DNA of 21,686 nt from the NCBI GenBank assembly GCA_023434855.1, contig JAEYSJ010000041.1, forward strand, positions 1 to 21,686. The letters run 5' to 3'. Of this stretch, positions 7,970 to 15,928 are shown one piece after another. The first letter of the stretch is position 1. Each line of letters begins with the position of its first letter. A model generated the notes under the pieces. The model saw nothing but the letters and a program-made list of their open reading frames with translations. It was not told where the DNA came from and searched no databases. Both the position numbers and the translations under genes were made by a program. This stretch comes from Bacillota bacterium (GTDB lineage: Bacteria > Bacillota_C > Negativicutes > JAEYSJ01).

Positions 7970-9205
7970 CTAACTGAAATCTTTAAAAATCTCATTTAAT
8001 GCTGCAACTGCAGTTTCCTGCATATCTGGCATTAAGTGGCTATAAGTATCTAAAGTCATTGTGCTATGCCCTAGCCGCTCCGAAATTACCTTTATGTTCA
8101 CTCCCTGACGTAATAAGAGAGTAGCATGAGTATGTCGCAAATCATGAAAACTGAATTTGGAGTCGAGCTCGGCCTGCGCCAGCATCTTCTTAAAATACCG
8201 GGTCGTGAAATTAGACGTATCGACAGGCTTACCCCAAGTGTTTGTAAATAATAGCTTATACTTATTTTTATACTTGTCTCCGAGTAGGTCAGCGTAATAA
8301 GCCTGTTCATTTTGGTATTTTTCTAAGGCATCTATTACTTGAGTCGTAACAGGAATTTTTCGCCTCGATCCTTTTGTTTTTGGATCTTCAAAGATCATGC
8401 CTTTTGTATTTGAAGACACCTATGCTCTCTTTACATAAATAGTTCTTGTAATAAAGTTAACATCGCTCCACTTTAACCCGAATACTTCACCTAGCCTCAT
8501 GCCTGTTGATAGAGCAAGTAAAACTACCATATATGCCATTGCCTTTATGATATTCATGGTCAGGAGTTGTCTTTTTTCGCTGCTTTACGCCAAAATAGAA
8601 ATACTCCCCTTCTCTTGCAACAGCAAGTAATTTATTTGCCTGTTCTTCTGTAAAAGGTTTTATCTCATCTTTTACTAAGCGCGGAGGCGTTGTTACCTTA
8701 ACTACATTTCTTGATAAAATCCCCACCTGTATTGCTTTATCTAATGCCATACTAAGATAACGCCTTGTAGCTCGTACCGTAGAAGTTATAACCCGTTACC
8801 GTTTCTCCCCCCATTCACCAATAAATCATTCAATACTCTTTGAACATCGGGAGCGCATATTTTACCAATATTAACATGACCTAGTTTGGGTCGTATGTAA
8901 CTACTTAGACATCCGTCATATTTTTCAAACGACTTGATTCGCACGTTAGGTTTTATATAGTCAGTTAACCAACGTTCTAACCATTCCCATAATGTTATTT
9001 TATCAGCATTTGGTAACAAGCCATTCTCAATCTTTTTTTGAAATTCTTTTCCTTTTTGAAATACTTCTTTTTGGGTTTTTCCGGTCAATAATTTCCTTTT
9101 TGTTTTACCGGTTGAGGGATCAATATGAGTAAATTGCCCTTCCCATCGATTACGCTTTTTGTTTTCATAAATTGTCCCCTCACCGAAAGCACGCTTTTTA
9201 GGCAA
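7970..9205 (-). pseudogene. broken tyrosine recombinase (integrase 1)
   Basis: Three reading-frame pieces together make one phage-type tyrosine integrase of about 400 residues. The N-terminal piece starts at a TTG at 9205 (GGAGG 8 bases upstream; MPKKRAFGEGTIYENKK) and carries the AP2-like and SAM-like core-binding domains. The catalytic half includes STGMRLGE (first Arg), HDLRHTHATLL (HxxR) and LGHSTMTLDTYSHL (His and the nucleophile Tyr). At least three lesions separate them: a frameshift near 8790-8800, a one-base insertion near 8555-8565 (AAAGGC for AAAGC restores the frame), and a CAG-to-TAG-type nonsense at 8420-8422 just before SSNTKGMIFEDPKTKGS. A single nonsense plus two indels makes real decay likelier than sequencing error. 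It ends at the 7901-7935 terminator. Confidence 0.88.
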
Positions 9206-9467
9206 GTTTTTCCCCTCCATTTTGCAGCAGACTATAATTAGCGACAATCTGCAGCAGCTTTTTTTGCTTGGCCTAAAAGCAACATAGGCGCGCAGCGGAG
9301 GCAAAGGAACGTGGAATAATAGGGGGAAGCCCGTAGGGGGTGCCTGTTATGCCGCGAAAGTCCATTGCCGGAGTGAGCACCTATGATATAATACGAAAAG
9401 CAAAAAACGGCACCTAACTAATCAAATGCGAATTTACTTAATTCTCATTTGAGTCATTTTTTTATTT
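9206..9467. other. GC-rich intergenic segment with repeats, function unknown
   Basis: Between the relaxase stop and the integrase 1 start. The stretch at about 9285-9380 is clearly more GC-rich than the surrounding element. It contains two TAGGGGG words 14 bases apart (around 9320 and 9334) and GGTGC at 9339 facing GCACC at 9377. It has no protein-like frame. A nearly perfect hairpin (CAAATG-GAATT / AATTC-CATTTG, 9423-9451) next to a T-rich run lies beside the relaxase end. It could be a transfer origin, a structured RNA or a remnant of a lost gene. Confidence 0.35.
9423..9451. repeat. inverted repeat near the relaxase stop (possible terminator)
   Basis: Arms of 6 + 5 bp with one mismatch and a 5-base loop. 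On the plus strand it is followed by AGTCATTTTTTTATTTT, so the T-tract is on the side opposite to the relaxase transcript. Termination in either direction is possible but unproven. Confidence 0.4.
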
Positions 9468-11873
9468 TCATGTCTCATCGGTCGTAATCTTTTTAACCCA
9501 TTCGCTTACTTGACCGCGAATTTTCTCTTTATTGTCCGTATAAATATTGATTTGATGCTTTGCGCGGCTGATGTTCACATAGTAAGCATTTCGCGTATTC
9601 AATGCCTTTTGCTCACTATCAATATGAATAATCGCGCGATCTAAAGTCATCCCTTGGGCTTTATAGGACGTAACGCAATAACCATAGTCAAAATGCTTGT
9701 ATTCACTCGGTTGAATCACTACGCTACGGTCTTTTATTTCTACTACTAAACGATCTTCTGATAGAGATTGAATTTTACCCACTGTGCCATTCATAATCCC
9801 TAATTTGTGATTGTTTTCGGTAAAAATGATCTTCTCATTTACAGCAAAGTTCTTTTGGATTTCCTCTCTTTGTGCTCCTTGTAATATGGCAAATTCTCTC
9901 TGGGATTCTGGGTTTATACTGCCATTTTCAATCAAGTTTTCGCGGATTTGCTGATTTAAGAGATTACGATCCTTATTTTTTGCAGTAAGCACAATGGTTT
10001 TATCTCTTTGTTCCTCGGATAGAGAGGTATACTCTTTAGCGATTTTCCGAAACCGTTTTTTAGCACTAGGAATTTCTTCGATAGAGTTAGATAATAATTC
10101 AAAGCTTCTATGAATACTTCCGTTTACTGATTCTTTCACGGCAGCAAGCAGCTCTTCTTTTTGTTGTCTTCTGATATTCGTTAGGTAGCATGTTGGAATT
10201 GAGTCGGATTGCACTAAATTTGAGTACACATTTCCAACACCAACAGGAGCCAATTGTTGATAACCTCCAACTAAAACAACCTTTGCTTTGGCTAATTTAG
10301 CCGCTCGCTGCAGATGAATCAATAAATTGTTATCAGTTAGACCCGCTTCATCAATTACCCAAAGTTCAGGCTTATCTCTTTCCCGAAGTCCTTCGAAATT
10401 CCAGCTGCTTTTTATATTGCCGTTTGTATCTTGTACTGCATTTCCGGCATTTTTTTCTAGTTTGTTTAAAAAGCTATGCAATGTCTTGCTTTTAATACGG
10501 GAATCGGCTTCCAGCTCAGCCGCTGCTTTTCCCGTAAAACTAGCACCATAAACCGCCCAGCCTTCGCGTTCATATAACTCACGAATGGCATTCAGTGAAT
10601 AGGTTTTTCCTGTTCCGGCTAATCCTTGCACGGCAATATACTGCTTTTGGCTGCTGGCAATGTGTAAAGCTGCTTCTGTCTGTTCGTCGTTTAAAGTAAA
10701 TCCATGTTGTCGTGATAATGCTTCTAATTTTTCTTCCACTAGTTCTATAGGAACTACGCGGATTCCATTTTTTATATGGTCAGTAATTGCCACTTCAACC
10801 ATCTTATTTTTAGCCGTTGTAAAGTACACTTCGCCATCATCCTGTTTTAACCGGCCTAACGGAATTAAATCGAAGTTTTCTAGTTGCTTATCAAAGTCTG
10901 CCCTATTCATTCCTGTGATACATCCCGCAGCTAATACAGCTCGTTCTAATTTTCTTTGGGAAAAAGCAAACTGTTTTTTCTCTAAACGCTCAACAGCGGC
11001 CTGAAAGGCACTGAAATTTTCATCTGGAAGACTTCGAAGTTTCCCAGCAGCTTTTTGAACATTAAGCGAATCTCCTAACTGAGCACGCCAAGATTGTTCT
11101 AGCAGGGAATAGTCTTTATTCTCTTTTGCTTTTCGGGTTAATAGAGTTGCTTTATCTGCCGCAGCTGCACTATCTGTATTCCAAATTTTCACTTTTTTTA
11201 TAATTTCTGCTCTACGAGTTGAAAATTGTTGAAGTAATTCTTTACTAACTCCATCCAGTTCAAAAAAACCATTCTCAGGATCGACTAGAGTACAGGAATA
11301 TCCCATATTCATTAGGCTTTTCGCCAGCCGATTTCGATATAGCTGTCCATACAAAATGTGATTTTTATATAAATTTTCATTGCTTATGGCATATGATTTT
11401 CCCTGATAATCGGTACGATTTAGCACTACGCAATGGGTATGTAGCTGCATATCTTGATTTCTGCTGACATAGTGGGTAAATTTAGCCGCTGCAAAGTTTC
11501 CTGTTATAACTCTTTGAGTTATGCCATTTTGGGTAATACGCGCTTCGATTTCATTTACTTCTAGTTCATTTAACGTATCTTTTACTGCTTGGCTATGAGC
11601 TTGGATCATATCTGCTTTTGTTTCACCATTAAGTGTCATACAATACTCACGCTTTTGGGCGCACTAAACGTTAAATCAAAAGCTGCCCTTTCAGAATTAG
11701 GCATTGAATATAGGGTCGATTAAAGTCTTCCGGAGTTACCTGTTCATTTTCCTATATTGGGTACTTAATTCGCCTTGCCAGCTGTCTTGTTCATCTAAGC
11801 AACGAATATAATAATCATCGCGTTCATAATAGTTTGCTGCTTGCAAGGATTTTACATTGGCTATACTCAGCAT
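9468..11873 (-). pseudogene. MOBF (TrwC/TraA-like) relaxase-helicase, frameshifted N-terminus
   Basis: The conjugative nickase-helicase that would cut the transfer origin and unwind DNA. The original start is the ATG at 11873 with AGGTGA upstream; the peptide MLSIANVKSLQAANYYERDD carries the paired tyrosines of MOBF relaxases. Three frameshifts follow (near 11752, 11722 and 11642); fragments of the missing stretch are readable in other frames (TPEDFNR; FDLTFSAPKSVSIV). The frame is then open from 11639 to the end. It has the three-histidine metal site (FTHYVSR and QLHTHCVV), a helicase domain with Walker A (GLAGTGKT), Walker B (DEAGLTD), NIRRQ, and the late YKAQGMTLDRA and NAYYVNISRAK motifs. 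The 723-residue open part lacks the catalytic tyrosines, so nicking is presumably lost; a helicase-only product could still be made. It is the last gene of the transfer operon. Confidence 0.87.
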
Positions 11874-11885
11874 AGTTCGTTCACC

Positions 11886-13733
11886 TCACAGCTTGAACAC
11901 TATTGGCAATTTTTCTGTACTCTGGGGAGTAGTTTCTTTTTCTTCTGTGTCCGGATCAGAATAGCTTTTCGCTCTGGCTAATTCCTCAGCGGAAGCAAAT
12001 TGCACTTTGCGCCGAATGAATCCGGCCGTTCGATCCGGAATCTCTACGTGATCAAATTGTACTTTTGCTACTGGATAATTTGCGATTTTAATCACTGCTT
12101 GACCTACTGGTAGGGATTGTAGCTCTCCGGCTAAGAATAGCCGCTCGGTAACATGCTGTTCACTTACACTTTGATTCGTATCACTGCCTATGAGCATTCC
12201 ATTTCGTTTGCTTTGCCCCAGAGTTTGCCGCAATTTCACTGTTTCAGCATCGCCTAATGCCTTACTGAAATATTCGCTTTGCTGCGGCTCATTCGTTCGA
12301 AAGATAAATAGGCTGTTACACAATCCCATAATGTCTGCTGCACTGGCTTTACCATATTGGACTTCAATAGCTGCCATGGTTTGCGTTGTCAGAAAGCAGC
12401 TTGCTCCTTTACTGCGACCTTCTCGTAATAGCATTTGCAGGCTGTTCAATGGAGGCAAACTACTCAGCTCATCAAGGATTAGAAAAATTCGTCGCTTGGG
12501 GTTTTCCGACAGTGATCGGATGCTATTGCCAACAATATCAACGAGCATTGTGACAATAGGTAAATAGCTTGCTTCATTTTCTCCTGCCGTGCTTAAGAAT
12601 AACACTCGTTGATCATGGGAATCTTTGATCCAATTGCGCACACTAAAATCGCCATCGCGGCCAATAAAGGGCTGAAATGCTTTTACACGATCCATCAAGC
12701 AAGAAATAAAGCTAGCGGCAACATCGCCTCCACCGATTAGAAAGGCTTGTCCTTCTCGCAATCCTTCCGGTAAAGTAGCAATGGCTTTTGCAATTGCATC
12801 TGGGCCAGATGTGAAGAAGTTGTATAAATCCTTGTTTGTTGTTTTATTATGGATCTTTAAGTAACAGCATCCTGACTTGAAGATAGATGCAGCACCGTCA
12901 AAAAAGTTTTTGTTGTTAGCATCGCGAGATGTGCTAAACAAAGAATTTGCCATGGTTGATAGCTCTTCGGGAATAGCCTCTAATCCAACATACAAGTCGA
13001 ATTCCGAAAAAATATTCCATCCACAAAATCTCTCATCATATGGGTTCCAAAGAACATCGCCAGTTTTACCGAATTTAGCGAATAGTTCTCCTTTGCGATC
13101 ATATATAAGCATTTTGTTTTTTCGTCTCATAATATCGTAAATGGCTTGGCAGAGAAGCACCGATTTTCCGGTTCCTGTACTTCCGGCTGTTAATATATGA
13201 CGAGTTTCTAAATCTCCCGGAATAATTAGTGGCGAAATCCGTATGCCCGGCGAATTGCTTGTGTCATTGCTCTGCGCTTTATGCAAAACTTGTCGTAATT
13301 GCTTGGCCGATGCCATACGTGAGCCACGGACATATTTTGAATCACGTTCTTTTAAAGATAGTTTTCGCGTTATAACACCTGCAATCAGTACAAATAATCC
13401 AGCTAAATAGGGAATCGGTTTGAATGCCCACCCGAACGGTAACTTATCGACCAATATTTTAAAACCATATTCTACTATAGTGGGATGTTGCCATCCGAGA
13501 GCTTGAGCATGCGGCAATAGCTCCGATGGAATCGTTATGGTAAGCATTTTTATTTCTAACCAGCTAAAATACGATGCTATTAAGTAGTCAATGTATAACT
13601 TTGGATCGGTTAGTGTGGCCGAATAAAAGACCTTAACCAGCAACGCTGCCAAAGCAGCATAGAGGATATTTAATACCAAAAAAATGATTATATAACGCGC
13701 GATAATCACATCAGAATTTGGTTTCACCAACAT
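11886..13733 (-). CDS. type IV coupling protein (TrwB/TraD family)
   Basis: An inner-membrane, hexameric ATPase that brings the relaxase-DNA complex to a type IV secretion channel. Two N-terminal membrane segments lie near residues 12-35 and 107-122. The ATPase domain carries Walker A (AGSTGTGKS, about residues 184-191), Walker B (FLILDELSSLPPL, acidic pair about 421-422) and the downstream FLTTQTMAAIE motif, in the family order. The length of about 615 residues is normal. The start is uncertain: the GGGAG ribosome site lies 3 bases before the ATG at 13733 and 9 bases before a GTG at 13727, so the GTG may be used. It overlaps the preceding ribbon-helix-helix gene and ends 12 bases before the relaxase start, indicating one operon. 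No VirB4/VirB6-type secretion genes lie in the window, so the element had to borrow a channel or has lost it. The gene is intact. Confidence 0.9.
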   Translation of the reverse strand: MLVKPNSDVIIARYIIIFLVLNILYAALAALLVKVFYSATLTDPKLYIDYLIASYFSWLEIKMLTITIPSELLPHAQALGWQHPTIVEYGFKILVDKLPFGWAFKPIPYLAGLFVLIAGVITRKLSLKERDSKYVRGSRMASAKQLRQVLHKAQSNDTSNSPGIRISPLIIPGDLETRHILTAGSTGTGKSVLLCQAIYDIMRRKNKMLIYDRKGELFAKFGKTGDVLWNPYDERFCGWNIFSEFDLYVGLEAIPEELSTMANSLFSTSRDANNKNFFDGAASIFKSGCCYLKIHNKTTNKDLYNFFTSGPDAIAKAIATLPEGLREGQAFLIGGGDVAASFISCLMDRVKAFQPFIGRDGDFSVRNWIKDSHDQRVLFLSTAGENEASYLPIVTMLVDIVGNSIRSLSENPKRRIFLILDELSSLPPLNSLQMLLREGRSKGASCFLTTQTMAAIEVQYGKASAADIMGLCNSLFIFRTNEPQQSEYFSKALGDAETVKLRQTLGQSKRNGMLIGSDTNQSVSEQHVTERLFLAGELQSLPVGQAVIKIANYPVAKVQFDHVEIPDRTAGFIRRKVQFASAEELARAKSYSDPDTEEKETTPQSTEKLPIVFKL

Positions 13734-14019
13734 CAACTCCCAATTCTTGTTTTATATTTCGTATGATTTCCTGAACCGTCTCCGGATTAGTTTGACAAGC
13801 TAATACATGACAAATCAATTGAGTACTCATTTCTGTATGGATCGCAATTTGATTAATGGCTTCGTTGATATTTGCATAAAAGTCTATTTTTGAACTGATA
13901 TTATCACTGGAAAAGAGAATTTTCCTAATGTAATCGCTTTTACCTAGACGCGCTTTCTTTGCTGCAAGATTTAATTTTTGTTCATCTTGAGCACTTACAC
14001 GCAGACTAATTACAGGCAA
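13711..14019 (-). CDS. ribbon-helix-helix relaxosome accessory protein (TrwA/MobC-like)
   Basis: A 102-residue DNA-binding protein. The N-terminal VISLRVSAQDEQKLNLAAKK is a ribbon-helix-helix strand and helix, followed by GKSDYIRKILF, as in MobC/TrwA-type proteins that bend DNA at the transfer origin and often repress their own operon. The start is the TTG at 14019, with AAGGAGG 8 bases upstream. The C-terminal half is helical and has no recognisable motif. It is the first gene of the accessory-coupling-relaxase operon and overlaps the coupling protein start by about 20 bases. Short GTATAC palindromes directly upstream (14044-14056, 14087-14096) are plausible binding sites. Role by family and position; target site inferred. 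Confidence 0.75.
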   Translation of the reverse strand: MPVISLRVSAQDEQKLNLAAKKARLGKSDYIRKILFSSDNISSKIDFYANINEAINQIAIHTEMSTQLICHVLACQTNPETVQEIIRNIKQELGVDVGETKF

Positions 14020-14144
14020 TATAAATTCCTCCTTACTGTATGTGTATACGTTATACGTCTAATGAAATAGGATTGTTGGGCAGGATATGTATACATGTGT
14101 ATTAAATTTGTAGTACGCTTCAAGGCAGCTATATCAGGCTAATC

Positions 14145-14169
14145 ACCGAATGCATAGCATGCGTTCGGT
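14145..14169. repeat. inverted repeat, 11-base arms
   Basis: ACCGAATGCAT and ATGCGTTCGGT pair with one mismatch (a G-U pair in RNA) around a 3-base loop. It sits directly beside the second, perfect hairpin at 14172-14197. Confidence 0.7.
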
Positions 14170-14171
14170 GT

Positions 14172-14197
14172 GACATTTTTTCGATAGAAAAAATGTC
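14172..14197. repeat. perfect 11-bp inverted repeat
   Basis: GACATTTTTTC and GAAAAAATGTC around the loop GATA. It lies 38 bases past the stop of the 107-residue helix-turn-helix gene, so it could terminate that transcript or form part of oriT. Confidence 0.7.
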
Positions 14198-14235
14198 GAG
14201 TAATATATTGTTTATATTTATAACGACTGAAAGCC

Positions 14236-14559
14236 TTAAAGTCGGTCTTTCGGTGATTCTGATTTAACTGGTTCATCGTATACGATATAAGCAGAGTTTT
14301 TAATTCGTGCATTTTCTCGGACATAAACTCTTTGCACATACCCTTCGTTTATTAATTCAGTCCAATTTTTACGTGTAGAATCCCGACCATTTCGTGAGCG
14401 ATTAATTATATCGTTCATACGGATTTCCCAATTATCTGGGAACGACAACAACAGGGCCAACAATCCTTTTGCTTGCAGCGACATTTTGCAATGCTGAAAC
14501 GGCCAAACCGGCAATGTACAAGTGATATATCGCCGCCGTACTTGTAATATCTCATTCAT
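14236..14559 (-). CDS. small helix-turn-helix protein (replication/regulatory type)
   Basis: A 107-residue protein. Residues 25-80 (KMSLQAKGLLALLLSFPDNW, then IRMNDIINRSRNGRDSTRKN and the GYVQR end) follow the winged helix-turn-helix pattern of phage and plasmid replication-initiator N-terminal domains (HTH_36-like), where the GRDxxR segment is part of the recognition region. The usual long C-terminal domain is absent, so it is either a short regulator or a truncated initiator. A weak GAAGAG ribosome site precedes the ATG at 14559. It follows the excisionase-like gene with a gap of 2 bases, so the two form one operon divergent from the AT-hook gene. The exact function is not identified. Confidence 0.65.
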   Translation of the reverse strand: MNEILQVRRRYITCTLPVWPFQHCKMSLQAKGLLALLLSFPDNWEIRMNDIINRSRNGRDSTRKNWTELINEGYVQRVYVRENARIKNSAYIVYDEPVKSESPKDRL

Positions 14560-14561
14560 AG

Positions 14562-14786
14562 TTATCTCTTCACTTGCCGAATTCCGAATTGAGTTTCCTT
14601 GTTTCGTACTACACTTGTCTCTTCAACATCTGTCAACCATTTCCGAATGGTTTCGAGTCTGTAAAAGATTCTTTTATCAATCCGAATATGTGACATTTTC
14701 CCTTCTTTTGTCCAGCGCCAAATTGACCATTCTGACAAACCCAGCTCTTGTGCAAACTCTTTTTTAGTCAGTACTTTTTCATTCAC
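14562..14786 (-). CDS. excisionase-family (MerR-like) DNA-binding protein
   Basis: A 74-residue protein with the HTH_17/excisionase fold: LTKKEFAQELGLSEWSIWRW forms the helix-turn-helix, followed by a wing (MSHIRIDKRIFYRLETIRKWL). Such proteins bend DNA in attachment sites and direct the integrase towards excision, or act as regulators. The start is a GTG at 14786 with AGGAG about 10 bases upstream. It heads a two-gene operon with the next helix-turn-helix gene. It is intact although both integrases in the element are broken, so an excision role would now be idle. It lies about 1.1 kb from integrase 2 on the opposite strand, separated by the AT-hook gene. Confidence 0.75.
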   Translation of the reverse strand: MNEKVLTKKEFAQELGLSEWSIWRWTKEGKMSHIRIDKRIFYRLETIRKWLTDVEETSVVRNKETQFGIRQVKR

Positions 14787-14814
14787 TTACAATCATCTCC
14801 TATTTGCACAAATA

Positions 14815-14843
14815 TTGTAAACCACTCACCAACATGTTAAAAT
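14815..14843 (+). promoter_or_regulatory. predicted promoter of the AT-hook gene, overlapping a divergent promoter
   Basis: TTGTAA (14815-14820) and TAAAAT (14838-14843) are 17 bases apart and about 40 bases upstream of the ATG at 14885. On the other strand TACAAT (14814-14819) with TTTAAC 16 bases upstream could drive the excisionase operon. The two predicted promoters overlap almost completely, and a near-palindrome ATTTGCACAAAT lies beside them. Confidence 0.5.
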
Positions 14844-14884
14844 AAATACGCGCGAATTAAAATGTACAAAAAACGAGGCGGATT

Positions 14885-15913
14885 ATGACTTCGCAAATTA
14901 ATGAAGAATCCCGTGAATTTTGGCCTAGATTTTTTTGGCATCGAGCAGATTCATATTTTATCAGTAATACCGCAAAAGTGAATTTCGATAATGATAATGT
15001 ACCTGATTTTTATTTCTTGAGTCCCGAATTTATTAAGCCACCCTTTATAGTTCCAGAATACAAAAACTTTTCTGGCTCGTTTATATCTCAAGAAGATTTG
15101 TTTCCACGAGAGCCGGTCACTGACAAAAAAAGTCTCCCCGCTCTAGCATTAGCACAAAGTCAGGGAGATGTAGAAGGACTCTTAGATTTTACATATAAGT
15201 TTGGGTTACTGACCCAAGGCATACAATTAATAGACCACCCTTCATCAAATAAATATCTAGGTGAGTCATGTGCACTATGGTTTAAAGAAAGATGGGTTTT
15301 AAAAAATCTCTTTCAACTTTGGGAATGGATTGATAAAACCAAAACTGACGACTTAATCAAAATGTTTAGTTATGATTATAAAAGAAAAGGTTATCAGGCC
15401 GTACTAAGCGATATCGAGATTTTAAAAGAGGGGGAATTTAAGCCAAGTCTCTTACAAGCTGGCAACACACCAAGTGAATTGCAACGACAAGTTGCCCAAC
15501 TAAATTCTATAAATATATCTGATGTTATCATTTACCGTGGCTTCTGGGGTTGTGATCCCTCACTCGAAGTCCTCCCACGCCTAGCATCCTGTATTTTAGG
15601 ACATTTATTATCCGAGAAACTATCCATTTACAAATCTATTTTTGCAGTTACTTATAGTGTGCATAGTCGCCGCTTTGAACAAGTTTTCCAACCAACATCA
15701 TTACTCAGCCTAATCTGGTACCAGTTCGCTCACTATGTGACTAAAGAACGCCGATTTAAACGCTGTGATGTTTGTGGTGAGTGGCAAGATGTTACTGGGC
15801 GAAGAGAACATTGGAAGTATCATAAAAATTGTGGCGGAAAAGAACGAAGGAAAAAATCACGTCCTCCAACTGGACGTCGACCAGGACGTCCTAAAAAATA
15901 TATCACTTTATAA
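14885..15913 (+). CDS. uncharacterised protein with Cys/His cluster and C-terminal AT-hook
   Basis: A 342-residue protein I cannot assign to a named family. Residues 1-280 are a mixed, aromatic-rich globular region (FWPRFFWHRADSYF near 12-25) with no signal or membrane segment. Residues 294-316 hold a possible zinc site: C294-x2-C297, then H309, H313 and C316, in an arrangement similar to CGNR-type zinc fingers. The tail is strongly basic (KERRKK) and ends in RRPGRPKK (331-338), a classical AT-hook that binds the minor groove of AT-rich DNA. The protein is therefore probably DNA-binding. The ATG has GAGGCGG upstream. The integrase 2 start follows after 15 bases on the same strand, so the pair looks like an operon in which this protein may regulate or assist integration. 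The gene is intact, unlike its neighbour. Confidence 0.75.
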   Translation: MTSQINEESREFWPRFFWHRADSYFISNTAKVNFDNDNVPDFYFLSPEFIKPPFIVPEYKNFSGSFISQEDLFPREPVTDKKSLPALALAQSQGDVEGLLDFTYKFGLLTQGIQLIDHPSSNKYLGESCALWFKERWVLKNLFQLWEWIDKTKTDDLIKMFSYDYKRKGYQAVLSDIEILKEGEFKPSLLQAGNTPSELQRQVAQLNSINISDVIIYRGFWGCDPSLEVLPRLASCILGHLLSEKLSIYKSIFAVTYSVHSRRFEQVFQPTSLLSLIWYQFAHYVTKERRFKRCDVCGEWQDVTGRREHWKYHKNCGGKERRKKSRPPTGRRPGRPKKYITL

Positions 15914-15928
15914 AAGGTAGGTCGATAT

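Larger units (their letters stand above)
14020..14235. promoter_or_regulatory. candidate origin of transfer and operator region
   Basis: The gene-free segment upstream of the transfer operon. It has a GTATA-CGT-TATAC inverted repeat (14044-14056), an ATGTATACAT palindrome (14087-14096), a hairpin with 11-base arms and one mismatch (14145-14169) and a perfect 11-bp hairpin (14172-14197). In R388, which has the same gene order, oriT lies at this position. The last hairpin has runs of six T and six A in its arms and may instead terminate the small gene upstream. The nick site cannot be read from sequence alone. Confidence 0.45.

Noticed and set aside
14139..14339. A 66-codon minus-strand frame
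   Set aside because: It crosses both perfect hairpins and overlaps the better-supported helix-turn-helix gene in another frame; it has no ribosome site.
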